From positions 30,660-94,659 of the forward strand of contig NZ_MPDK01000011.1 of NCBI RefSeq assembly GCF_003144315.1: a DNA stretch of 64,000 nt. Direction: 5' to 3'. This document shows, piece by piece, positions 37,736-46,803 of the stretch. The translations under genes and the position numbers were made by a program. Each line of letters starts with the position of its first letter. Position 1 is the stretch's first letter. The DNA is from Sulfoacidibacillus thermotolerans. Lineage in GTDB: Bacteria; Bacillota; Bacilli; Alicyclobacillales; SLC66. Under the pieces are notes generated by a model. That model made no database searches. It was not told where the DNA came from and saw only the letters and a program-made list of their open reading frames with translations.

Positions 37736-39081
37736 GGAGATTCGCCCCAATACTGTTGTAAATTATCCCGAAATGTACAAAGTCCAAACGGATAGCTAGC
37801 TTGTAATTCTACATAGCGAGTCAAAATGTGTTGCGCGATTCGACTTGCCACCTGCTTCGCTTTTTCCGCTTCATCTCTCTTGACAGGAAGCATCCCGTGT
37901 GCGGCGAGCGAATGATTACGCAGCTTGCGAAGCGAATCAATTGCATCCCAACCGTTGGTCATATCGCCGCCGACGGATATCCATGTATCAGTAAATACTG
38001 CCGACCATCGCTCAGGTGCCATTTGCCGAAGCACCCGAAGCGCAAGATACAGTTCCAATTGATTGGGGATACGCTCTTTTCCTGTCACTTGTTGAATCGC
38101 TTCTCTTATTTCTGGCCTTACCGATTGTGGTTTGACGTCTTGAAGGTTGACACCATACTGTAAACGAAAATCGTATTTCACACTTCCTTCTAGAAAACGA
38201 TAAAATCGTGACAGTGCATCCGTATACCGTTCACGCTGAATGTATCGAGGAATAGATCGATATAACTCAAACAAGTTAATTTCTGTTTCGTAATCGTATT
38301 GTTGTAAATCGGGTTGCGAAAGCCATTGTAATTGTTGATTGACCCAATTTTTCAAGGACTGGAAAGACTTTTCTTCTTTGATGATACGATGAGCTTGCTT
38401 CATTTTATCGATCGCTTGACCAAACAACCCTAACTCCCAGAAACGATACCCTTGAACGACATACAACACCCATTCGATGCTTTCCTTCACTTCTCGATGA
38501 ACCGATAACGTTCGCAGTTCATTCAGGACGGTAATTGCGCCGCCATAATCACCACCATCCCAGAGTGCCCACAATTTCTCCCGTAAGGCTCCTTCTCGCA
38601 AGAAGGTCACCGCTACAGGAGACACTCTCTTATGGCTACTATCCACATACTGTGGATCAATCACCTGGTAGACCTCACCGTCGCCAAGCTCCCCAATGCT
38701 TTTCATGAGGATCAACGTTGTTTTCATTTGTGGCGTTCCAGAAGAATGATTCGCATACCAAGTTGGCAATGATCCAGTTGCTTGCTCAATACGAAATCGA
38801 TGCCGTTGAATCACCGTATGCGTCATGCCTAACAAAAAATGGTAGTCAATCGGATCTCCTTCTACGTGTTCCAAATAAATCTTAGTGGCTGGTACCCAAT
38901 CATTCGCTGTCATCCACTCTTTCGTTTCTTCTGCCTGATGACGGCCTTTTTCATCCACAGAGAGAAGAATCACTTCATCAGGATGCAGTTCTCGAACCAA
39001 CGTAATTACCGATCCCTCTGCACCGTGATCGCCAAACGGATCACGCGATCCTACGAAGGTGATTAACACGTTGGTTGTCAT
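37717..39081 (-). CDS. csm6: Csm6 CARF-HEPN ribonuclease
   Basis: 454 aa from ATG 39081 (AGGAG ten bases upstream). The N-terminal CARF domain shows LITFVGSRDPFG and the SSGTPQMKTTLIL loop that contacts cyclic oligoadenylate in this family; a helical middle follows; the C-terminal HEPN domain has LRKLRNHSLAAHG near residues 384-396, with R-x4-H and R-x6-H arrangements for the RNase site. Activated by cyclic oligoadenylate made by Cas10, it degrades RNA non-specifically. Last gene of the csm operon, separated from csm4 by about 200 bp. Confidence 0.88.
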   Translation of the reverse strand: MTTNVLITFVGSRDPFGDHGAEGSVITLVRELHPDEVILLSVDEKGRHQAEETKEWMTANDWVPATKIYLEHVEGDPIDYHFLLGMTHTVIQRHRFRIEQATGSLPTWYANHSSGTPQMKTTLILMKSIGELGDGEVYQVIDPQYVDSSHKRVSPVAVTFLREGALREKLWALWDGGDYGGAITVLNELRTLSVHREVKESIEWVLYVVQGYRFWELGLFGQAIDKMKQAHRIIKEEKSFQSLKNWVNQQLQWLSQPDLQQYDYETEINLFELYRSIPRYIQRERYTDALSRFYRFLEGSVKYDFRLQYGVNLQDVKPQSVRPEIREAIQQVTGKERIPNQLELYLALRVLRQMAPERWSAVFTDTWISVGGDMTNGWDAIDSLRKLRNHSLAAHGMLPVKRDEAEKAKQVASRIAQHILTRYVELQASYPFGLCTFRDNLQQYWGESPHVGSS

Positions 39082-39289
39082 GACGTTCACTCTCCTATAT
39101 ATTCACAGTTGATAAAACAAATACCTTGCCTACAGGAACAATTCCCTTTCAGACCCTCCACCTAAAAATGTTGGAATATCAAATTTAAACAGTTTAATTC
39201 TCATGAATGACCTGTTTCTCTTCGATTTCGATCACTATACTCATTGTTCAGCACACTAACTATCACTAACTAAAATGCAGTGAACCTCC

Positions 39290-40252
39290 CTAATTTTCAT
39301 CCCCTATCTCTTTCCTCCCTTTTCTCACTTCCACTCTCGCAGGAATCGTCACTGTCACAGCTCCCTGCACAATGGCAGATTGATCTGAGATGCCCTCAAC
39401 AATCCGCCCCGCATAGCCATCCATTGGACGCATCGGATGTAACGTACTTCCCGCTTCGAACAACATCATCGGATACTTGACCGCACGAGTGGCATGAGTG
39501 CCTGTTTGCGCATACCCATACTTAACACGAAGTCGATAGGCTCCCTGTCCATCCAGCCAACCTGGCATGCCTTCACCCAACCAGACTTCCGCGTTCGCAT
39601 CAGGTAGCTCAGGAATTTGTTTTTCCTTTACATTCAGGAGTTGGACGTGTCCGTATCCCCGACTGACGCCACCTCCAATTCCCTTGGTTATCACCACACG
39701 AAGGATCGTCATGGCTTTCTTAAAGTCATTAGTGCGCAGATAGAGCGTCACAGGCTGATCCGTCATCCACCCTGTCACCGTATATAACTGCCCCTGTAAT
39801 GTGGTGCCCCGTTGCCGATCCATCGTTGCATGTTCACTCTCGACGATTTCCCATTCGGGAAGCAAATCAGTTGAAAGTGTTGGCGTTTCTCCACGAATCA
39901 GCTGTAAAAAGGCGTCTTTGGTTATCCAGCGTTGTCGCTTGACCTGCTTTCCTAGCTTTGCCAACCGAATGCGTTCTGCCTTCGTTGTCCCTTCCCGCGC
40001 TGGCGTCATCAATCCCATCGGACGGGGAAACAAATCGGAGATCATGGCATTGGAAAATGCCATTCGAAATGAAGGCACATGTACAGATGTAGCTTGCGAA
40101 GTTTTCCATTCCGCCAACCACGCTTGTAACGCCAAGTCTCCCCATAATTCCCGATACGCCCAAAAGCATTGTCCTAGTAAGGAATCTGACGTAATCGGTG
40201 CAAGTACAGGAGAGCGCAAAGCAAGCTGGATTTTATATAAAGGATCACTCAT
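39290..40252 (-). CDS. csm4: Csm4 RAMP subunit
   Basis: 320 aa. RAMP features: LAPITSDSLLGQCFWAYRE near the N-terminus (the family's SDtlfG region), FPRPMGLM, ATMDRQRGTT and the C-terminal glycine-rich loop KGIGGGVSRGYGHV. Csm4 pairs with Cas10 and holds the 5' handle of the crRNA. In usual III-A operons csm5 follows; here no csm5 frame exists before csm6. GC content and codon use are like its neighbours. Confidence 0.85.
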   Translation of the reverse strand: MSDPLYKIQLALRSPVLAPITSDSLLGQCFWAYRELWGDLALQAWLAEWKTSQATSVHVPSFRMAFSNAMISDLFPRPMGLMTPAREGTTKAERIRLAKLGKQVKRQRWITKDAFLQLIRGETPTLSTDLLPEWEIVESEHATMDRQRGTTLQGQLYTVTGWMTDQPVTLYLRTNDFKKAMTILRVVITKGIGGGVSRGYGHVQLLNVKEKQIPELPDANAEVWLGEGMPGWLDGQGAYRLRVKYGYAQTGTHATRAVKYPMMLFEAGSTLHPMRPMDGYAGRIVEGISDQSAIVQGAVTVTIPARVEVRKGRKEIGDEN

Positions 40253-40287
40253 CCATTCACCGTCCTCTCCATGATAGTCCGCACCAC

Positions 40288-41064
40288 TTACTGACGAGGT
40301 TGCACTTCAATACGCTGAAACTGAATGTTCTCAAACCGCACATGTCCACTTCCACGCGAACCACTTCCCCCCAGTGTATCGTGATGGAGCACCTCCATCA
40401 GATGTCGAACAGTCTGCTCCATCTGCTTGGCATCATCACCTTGATACACACGAATGTCCATTTCGAATTGAAAACGACTCCCTGCGGGCACTCGTTCGAT
40501 CATGCGGTACCCACCATCTGTCTGTTTGCTGATCCCAATTCTGCGATCTACACTGTTTTCCGCTTTCACTTCTGTATAACCGCTCTTTTCTGTATCCATG
40601 AATGAGTTAAAGTAGTCCCTAGTTTCATCGGTCAGCATGGCATCACGAAAGAGAAAACGGGTGGGATTGAGAGAATGTTTAGTATTCTTGTGGGGACCAA
40701 AATACGTACAAACACGGCACCCCGCTCTCCCACATCCGCATGGATTACCATCAATCCCTTTACCATCTATTGCTTCTAATAAACTGCGTAATTTTCCCTT
40801 TAAACTACTTCCCGGAATATACGGAAACAAGCTGATCGGATGACGAATGACAGGATTATCGACGCCCCCGATTTCTAAGGTTTGTTTTTGTCCGCCAATA
40901 TGTAATCCACTGACGATGACAAGATCGGCGGTGCCGTGAAGATAATACAGCAATTGGGGGTTCGGTTTTGATCCTTCATTTCTCCCACCATTAAAACCAT
41001 TGCGATTGCCTCCCTGACCTGAGCCTTGATACGGTGGACGGAATGAATTATCTCCTTGTGCCAT
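40288..41064 (-). CDS. csm3: Csm3 backbone subunit (crRNA-guided RNase)
   Basis: 258 aa from ATG 41064, with AGGAGA eight bases upstream. The core matches Csm3: VSGLHIGGQ, GGVDNPVIRHP with the catalytic aspartate (about D69, equivalent to Streptococcus thermophilus D33), YIPGSSLKGKLRSLLEA, a CGCGRAGCRVCTYFG zinc-like cluster and a GGSGSRGSGHV RAMP loop. Csm3 forms the filament and cuts target RNA every six bases. Residues 1-40 are an unusual Gly/Asn-rich extension (PPYQGSGQGGNRNGFNGG). Confidence 0.92.
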   Translation of the reverse strand: MAQGDNSFRPPYQGSGQGGNRNGFNGGRNEGSKPNPQLLYYLHGTADLVIVSGLHIGGQKQTLEIGGVDNPVIRHPISLFPYIPGSSLKGKLRSLLEAIDGKGIDGNPCGCGRAGCRVCTYFGPHKNTKHSLNPTRFLFRDAMLTDETRDYFNSFMDTEKSGYTEVKAENSVDRRIGISKQTDGGYRMIERVPAGSRFQFEMDIRVYQGDDAKQMEQTVRHLMEVLHHDTLGGSGSRGSGHVRFENIQFQRIEVQPRQ

Positions 41065-41069
41065 ACTAA

Positions 41070-41531
41070 TCATCTCCTATTGTCTTCTTTCATGTAACAA
41101 ACAACACCCTCAAAGTGTTTGACAAATGCCAGAAAATGCTTTTCAGATCGCGTGGCAATGTTCATATTTTTCTCGATAAACCGAAAAAAAGATTCGCCCA
41201 CCTGTTTCCTTGCTACTGCATACCGCGCTTTATTCGTTAAGTCGAACAACTGGTTCTGATAGCGAGGATAGGACGAGGTTTCACCAACACCCATCTTCCC
41301 GCCTGTCTGTTCAAACTCGTTGCTTCGTTGATGGATCAAATACTCGATATTTTTGACATACGCAAAAAACATGCGCACCTGGTGGGTTGAGGTTTTTTCC
41401 TGTTGAAATTTTTCCGCGATCTCTTTTGCTCCTGTGAACAGTGAGGCTTTGTAATGTCCACGCTCATCGAAATATTCATCACCCATTTGTTGACGAAGCG
41501 AAGCTAATTTCTCTTTTGCCGAATCATCCAT
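41070..41531 (-). CDS. csm2: Csm2 small subunit
   Basis: 153 aa, all-helical. Segments STHQVRMFFAYVKNIEYL and ARYAVARKQVGESFF match Csm2, the small subunit that bridges the filament. It overlaps the end of csm1 by eight bases and ends 5 bp before csm3. Confidence 0.8.
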   Translation of the reverse strand: MDDSAKEKLASLRQQMGDEYFDERGHYKASLFTGAKEIAEKFQQEKTSTHQVRMFFAYVKNIEYLIHQRSNEFEQTGGKMGVGETSSYPRYQNQLFDLTNKARYAVARKQVGESFFRFIEKNMNIATRSEKHFLAFVKHFEGVVCYMKEDNRR

Positions 41532-43641
41532 GGAACGTTCCCCTTTCCTGTCTTTGTGTCAGACGACGCACGGAGATCAATTTCACAAAAAGCTCAAGTA
41601 CTTTCCAGTTCTCCATGATCCATACTGCGTCCGAATCAGGAAGTGCTAATAAGGTACGAAACCACTCGACCATAGGTTGGTGCCGAGATTCGGTTGCATT
41701 CCGACGCCATTCGTAATCGAGTTTGGGGAAGATTTCATAGGTTCGTCCATCTTGTAGTGAAACGGTGCCATTTCCTCTTCTCACCACCGAATGCACCAAC
41801 TCCATGATGCGATACCACATGTTAGATGAGAGCGTGCCCTCCGCCAAAAAATTGACTACTTGCTGTGCCATGTCCAGCAGACGTTTCCATTCATCCCACT
41901 CCAGCGGAATCCCCCGCACGCTCACTTGATTTCTACCTCCCATTTGCCTGGTACGCCGAGAAGATGCAGGTTGCTCTTTAGCAAGTTCAAGGTACGATTC
42001 CACATCATGTGTGACCTTGAACAATGGTTGCTTTGGTTTCACAAAAGCGACCCCAGCTGACAAAGACAATTCGGGATGCGATCCAGTATAACGTAGAAAA
42101 TCATCATGAAGGCGTGTTGCTAGTTGAATCACTTCACTGGCTTGTCCCACTAGATAGACGTCGTCCCCTCCCGAAAACACGGAATACACCATCGGGAATT
42201 CTTTTTCCAACAATACTTGCAGATGGTGGGTAAAAAACCGATCCAACGTTTCACTAAGCGCTAGATACTCTTGCAAAGAAGTGGTAGAGCGGTTGTCATC
42301 AGAAAAGCCAAACGCAAACATTAACCCCATATGATCAACGTCCGCCTTAAAATAACCTAACGGTTCTTTCCCCGCGATATCAGAAAACGATAATGGTTTC
42401 CGTTGATAAGTTGGGACATAATGATTCATCCAAAATATAGTATCCGTTTCTAAACAATCGGGTGGACGATTGATGGCAAACCAATCTTCCTCCATCACTG
42501 AAGGACGCGTTTCGTGCAACGATACACTACCGAGGACACCAAATTGAAAATCCCCTTTGGGTTCCCGAGAGAAAGAAATCCAATGAATATGAGGAAGACG
42601 TTTCCCTAATTCCTCTAACGCACGACAGGTTTCGCACAATCGTTCCTCCTCTGACACATGTCGTTCCGCTTCACGGATAGGGTTGCGCTGACAATGGGCA
42701 CAACGAGGCGTTGTGCCTGTTTGCGTACGTATCATTCGGTCTTTTTCCCAATGGCCATGAGACTGTAATTGTTGCATGTAAGGATGTTCTTTTTCTTCAC
42801 GCGCTCGTTGAATCGCTTCTTGAGCCAAGCGGGAAAAAGAACGTTCCATCTCGATCGTCGTATCGATCACTGTGCCCGTGTAGAGCGCCAGTTCCCCTGC
42901 AAATTCGGAAAACAAATAGGTGTCGATAGGGTTTCGGAGCGTTTCTATCGTAACGGATGGCGATAGCAAGACATAAAACACGCCACCTGCGCTCATCAAT
43001 ATCTGCAAATCGCTTCCTTTTGTCTCTTGACAGAGAAAACGTGCCACCAGACGAGTGAGCAACAGAATTTGAAAACTTCGTGCCCGCAATTTCTTTGCTA
43101 CACCTTTTCCTGAATAGGCAGTGCGAAAAATATACTTTTGAATCCCTGACAGATCACCATAAACCAGCTGTACATTTCCATCCTCTTGCGCCCACTGCAA
43201 GGCGACCTGGGTGCGTAGATACTGCGGCAAAGATACGATGCTTTCCGACTCATCTTCAAATGCCAATCCCACCCCACTTGCCATTGCGTCCAATAACGCC
43301 AACCCATGTCGGGTACACACGACGGCATCACCTTGCAATCGTTTCCACCGATCGGCCACATCCCGCATCACAGCAAGCAATTCCGATTCTTCTGAAGGAG
43401 AGCGAGCGACTGGGAAATCTACATCCATTCCTGAAGGATGAATGGGCACAAAACGTTCTGGCATCTCTGGCGGATTTTGTTCCAACGCAAGGGAAGCGAA
43501 TACCACTTGCCGTTGCACCAATCGTCCCACGCCATTTACCGATAATGTCCCAAGAGAAACGGCGGCAAAAACGGACGACATCCATTGATTCAGCCATGCC
43601 CATACCTGATCCGCCCGTTCTTGATATTCATTTTTTGACAT
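41524..43641 (-). CDS. csm1: Cas10/Csm1 with intact GGDD cyclase and degenerate HD domain
   Basis: 705 aa from ATG 43641 (GGAAGG about nine bases upstream). The C-terminal palm domain has GYFKADVDHMG and the cyclase motif VFSGGDDVYL (GGDD at residues 491-494), so cyclic oligoadenylate synthesis should work. VYGDLSGIQKYIFRTAYSGKG and a four-cysteine zinc segment (CAHC, then CETC) are family features. At the N-terminus the place of the HDIGK nuclease motif reads SVNGVGRLVQR (residues 34-44): histidine and aspartate are replaced by N36 and G37. DNase activity is therefore not expected. Second gene of the operon, 29 bp after cas6. Confidence 0.93.
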   Translation of the reverse strand: MSKNEYQERADQVWAWLNQWMSSVFAAVSLGTLSVNGVGRLVQRQVVFASLALEQNPPEMPERFVPIHPSGMDVDFPVARSPSEESELLAVMRDVADRWKRLQGDAVVCTRHGLALLDAMASGVGLAFEDESESIVSLPQYLRTQVALQWAQEDGNVQLVYGDLSGIQKYIFRTAYSGKGVAKKLRARSFQILLLTRLVARFLCQETKGSDLQILMSAGGVFYVLLSPSVTIETLRNPIDTYLFSEFAGELALYTGTVIDTTIEMERSFSRLAQEAIQRAREEKEHPYMQQLQSHGHWEKDRMIRTQTGTTPRCAHCQRNPIREAERHVSEEERLCETCRALEELGKRLPHIHWISFSREPKGDFQFGVLGSVSLHETRPSVMEEDWFAINRPPDCLETDTIFWMNHYVPTYQRKPLSFSDIAGKEPLGYFKADVDHMGLMFAFGFSDDNRSTTSLQEYLALSETLDRFFTHHLQVLLEKEFPMVYSVFSGGDDVYLVGQASEVIQLATRLHDDFLRYTGSHPELSLSAGVAFVKPKQPLFKVTHDVESYLELAKEQPASSRRTRQMGGRNQVSVRGIPLEWDEWKRLLDMAQQVVNFLAEGTLSSNMWYRIMELVHSVVRRGNGTVSLQDGRTYEIFPKLDYEWRRNATESRHQPMVEWFRTLLALPDSDAVWIMENWKVLELFVKLISVRRLTQRQERGTFHG

Positions 43642-43670
43642 GGTACCCATCCTTCCAATAATTACCTTTC

Positions 43671-44357
43671 CTATACGATATATTCCAAACAACCAAATCC
43701 CAACCCATTGCGTCGCCCTACCCCCACGTCATACAGCAGGCGAGTCACCTCAGGTTCTGCTTCCACTACAAATTGACCCACATACCCTTCAATCGGAGTA
43801 GTCTTATACCAACTGACAATCCGCTTGCTGGTACCCACCGCCTGAAACCGAATGGGCTTGGTCACAGTACGCCCCAAAAACTGTTCCGCTTTTTTCATGG
43901 CATTTGCGACCACCTGAGCTTCAAATTCAGATTGATCAGGGGAATACGCCAATATTTGCTTCCCCACATTATTATCCACAACCACAGGTGATAACGTGCG
44001 AAATAATGCCCGCTCGCCAAACAGCGGAGGAAATTCCCGTTCCACTCGCTCTACGACGACCCTTTGCTGACCCAGTGAGAAAGTCGGTGTTTCAAGTAGC
44101 CGTTCATATATTTCTGTCAACAACGAAGAAGAATGAAGACTCATCCACCAACGAAACCCATAGGGAAATGTCACTTGTTTTTCGTGTACATTAAATTTCC
44201 CCAGCAAACGCGAAAACGTATATGGGCGAAATTCTGCATGTTCATGCCATGCTTGTACCAAGTGAGCATCGACCAACGAATAGAATGCATGTTGGAGTTC
44301 CTCGTGATGAGCCACAGGCAAAGTAATTCTGGACGAACTAGTTAAAAGAATGCGCAC
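43671..44357 (-). CDS. cas6: Cas6 pre-crRNA endoribonuclease
   Basis: 228 aa from GTG 44357, with GAGGTG six bases upstream; a GTG three codons earlier overlaps that site. The N-terminal LPVAHHEELQHAFYSLV supplies the likely catalytic histidine region and the C-terminal GVGRRNGLGFGCLE is the Cas6 glycine-rich loop. It would cut array 1 and array 2 transcripts within the 37-nt repeat. First gene of the type III operon, about 190 bp from the distal end of array 2. Confidence 0.9.
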   Translation of the reverse strand: MRILLTSSSRITLPVAHHEELQHAFYSLVDAHLVQAWHEHAEFRPYTFSRLLGKFNVHEKQVTFPYGFRWWMSLHSSSLLTEIYERLLETPTFSLGQQRVVVERVEREFPPLFGERALFRTLSPVVVDNNVGKQILAYSPDQSEFEAQVVANAMKKAEQFLGRTVTKPIRFQAVGTSKRIVSWYKTTPIEGYVGQFVVEAEPEVTRLLYDVGVGRRNGLGFGCLEYIV

Positions 44358-44542
44358 GCACGACACCTCACAATATGCCTAATAGTAGCATAATTGGTAG
44401 ACTGAATGCACGAATAAATTTCAACAAATGACAGAGATAAGCTAATTTTTAAGAATAAGAAAAGTGAGTGGAAAATCGCGAGGCATGTCGAAGAATTTTA
44501 TTAAACTATAGTAAATAAGTGGATTATGATTTCGTTCCATAA

Positions 44543-45151
44543 CTTTATATCCCTCTAAGGAACAATCCTCTGTTGTTACTGTCCGTGCTTATCCCAGGAT
44601 TCTTCAGCTCGCTTGTTGTCATCCCTCTAAGGAACAATCCTCTGTTGTTACGTTAGAGGATAGTATTAAGTTTACTGTTTTTGATGGTTGTCATCCCTCT
44701 AAGGAACAATCCTCTGTTGTTACAAAAATGAATAGTACCAGTCGGCTAAAGGCATGTCGTTGTCATCCCTCTAAGGAACAATCCTCTGTTGTTACGGGAT
44801 CGGTCTCCTGATTGCGCTGCATCTCTAAGTTGTCATCCCTCTAAGGAACAATCCTCTGTTGTTACTAAAAATTATGTTAAAAAGTAACTTAAAACTACTT
44901 AAGTTGTCATCCCTCTAAGGAACAATCCTCTGTTGTTACTTATATCCATAAATAGCGACTGCGTGTAAACCTAGTTGTCATCCCTCTAAGGAACAATCCT
45001 CTGTTGTTACGATATGGACCTATTTGATGTATTAAATGAAGAAGTTGTCATCCCTCTAAGGAACAATCCTCTGTTGTTACTGAGGCACGGAAAAAATCTT
45101 TGAGGGCTTCATACGTTGTCATCCCTCTAAGGAACAATCCTCTGTTGTTAC
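44543..45151 (-). CRISPR. Type III array 2: nine 37-bp repeats, eight spacers
   Basis: Repeats begin at 44543, 44615, 44687, 44759, 44829, 44903, 44974, 45044 and 45115; spacers are 33-37 bp. Repeat sequence is identical to array 1 except the leftmost copy (44543-44579), in which several of the first eight bases differ (CTTTATAT for GTTGTCAT). A degenerate repeat at the left end and a leader at the right end (45152-45341) agree that transcription runs on the minus strand, toward cas6. Confidence 0.97.
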
Positions 45152-45341
45152 GGTGCGATTCATCAAGCCCGTCCCATCTGCTTTCGTAACCTTCAATTCG
45201 CGAACCTTGACGAATTTCCCATAGTATACCACTCAGTTACCACCATGACAACGCAAAACCCCCTGCCATACGCACTTTCCACCTTAGCGCGAACCTCTCT
45301 ATTCTTGCATGAGTACTTTGGGTTCGCGAGTTTCTTATAAT
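45152..45341 (-). promoter_or_regulatory. Leader and promoter of type III array 2
   Basis: Identical over 190 bp to the leader of array 1. Promoter on the minus strand: TTGTCA (45246-45251), 17-bp spacer, TATACT (45223-45228). The three GGTTCGC-type motifs described for array 1 are repeated here at the same distances. Confidence 0.85.
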
Positions 45342-45726
45342 TAAGAGGTATCCACCAGCAACATTGTATAATGGTCACAACATACAGTATCCCGTGACGC
45401 ACCGATTCGTTGTGCCTACTATTTCATTTATTTCATCCTAAGACCATATAAAATATGTTCCTAGGACGGATACGTATTTTTTCGACCGAAAAGGATGAAA
45501 ACTCAAAGCGATCCAACATGCCGATGGTCCGATAAAACGAATATGTATGTCCGAACTACCACGAATGTCTTTTTCAAAAAGACTGTGTCAAGGGAAGTCG
45601 AACAAATAAACGTGAATTTTCAATACTAAACTTGGCGACATTTTAAGATGTATTGATTTATACTCAATCATAGTCAAGTAGACGCGCGTTTTATGAATCC
45701 TTATGGGATTAAACTAATGCACATAA

Positions 45727-45960
45727 TCATTCTAACTCAAGCTTAAGTTGTTCCAAGTTTTCAAAGTGACGATTTCGAATAAATTCCGATTTAAAGTTTA
45801 TGAATGCTACTCCTGCTACAGCATTGTCATATGGATACCCCTCAAACTCAGGGAGCGCTTGATTTAAAACGCTCTCAGTGCCTCGTCAATGAGCTTATAT
45901 TTACACTCATTTCCACAGTCCGTATAAAAAATCTGAATGTCGTTTAGATTCCCCTGGATC
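45727..45960 (-). pseudogene. IS3-family OrfB (DDE integrase) remnant
   Basis: The minus strand gives, in two frames separated by a shift, FYTDCGNECKYKLIDEALRA and GYPYDNAVAGVAFINFKSEF with RNRHFENLEQLKLELE. The DNAVAE-FKSEF and HTDRGSEF blocks are the C-terminal integrase core of IS3 OrfB. Frameshifts and stops show it is inactive. Confidence 0.75.
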
Positions 45961-46803
45961 GATAAAAGAGATCGGTTAATCAACAGATATATTACCACAT
46001 TTGACTCGTTGCAAAAATTTACGTGCCGCTTGAATTAAGCCGCTGTTTATACCAAACAAAACCTAAATCCTTCTATGATTCTGCTGGTTTTTCGCCTGGA
46101 TAAAATCAAGTCTCTTTACTTCAGTTCAAACTTGATTTTTCGAGTGCCGACAGTCAGTTCTCCCAACTCAGGTGTGAGATTCTTCTTAGATGGATCGGAT
46201 ATTTAGCTTTGCTTAATCCATTTTTCCAATGCAGATGGTATCCTTTCTTGGCTTTCTATGATTCCCCGATTCGAGAGTGATTCAGTGCGCGAGGCCATTG
46301 TAGATACTGTGAGACAAAACAAAAGAAGATCAAGGATTTTACCAGTTTTACCTGTGAATCTAATCCAAAGCAGTGGATGAATTCATGCTGGTGTCTATCA
46401 ATGATAATATGCGTAAACTTCACGTTGCGGAATCTCTCACAAGCTACAGAAGATAATCAAGAAAGGTCTGCCCACAAAAGAAGGAAGACCTCGTAAGACG
46501 ATAAAAAGGACAATCGCATCAGGATGTAGCTTGGAGATTATCATATATTAACAAAACCAAAACCCGATGCAATATAGCCTTCTCTAAAACCATCATTCGC
46601 CGGATAGATTCCGAGACCGGATGGGCTTGATTGCGCCATTCGGTTTTTACAACGTATGATTGTATAAACAATAAAATTTTTACATAATCAGTGGAAGGAA
46701 ATAGATTTTTTATAGAGAATAGAATAATTAACAATAAATTTCCGAGTTATTGTCGTTTGTATCTTTCAATTCTACATAGTTTTTATTTTGGGAGCTGAAA
46801 TTT
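45961..46803. other. Non-coding relic region before the I-C operon
   Basis: No convincing gene in either strand. Sequence next to the OrfB relic is probably more decayed transposon. Just before cas3 there is TTGTCG (about 46752) with 17 bases to TACATA, a possible but poor promoter. Confidence 0.4.

Noticed and set aside
39091..39289. Possible small csm5 remnant between csm4 and csm6
   Set aside because: Only frames of 16 and 24 codons exist, with no RAMP motifs; I treat csm5 as absent.
43098..43661. 193-aa plus-strand frame inside csm1
   Set aside because: Antisense shadow of the Cas10 gene; no ribosome site and no domain.
44580..45114. Self-targeting by type III spacers
   Set aside because: I scanned spacers against the obvious genes of this window by eye and saw no match; a proper alignment search would be needed to claim either way.
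45193..45402. 69-aa frame in the leader of array 2
   Set aside because: It lies within the identical leader sequence and promoter; array 1 copy does not keep the same end.
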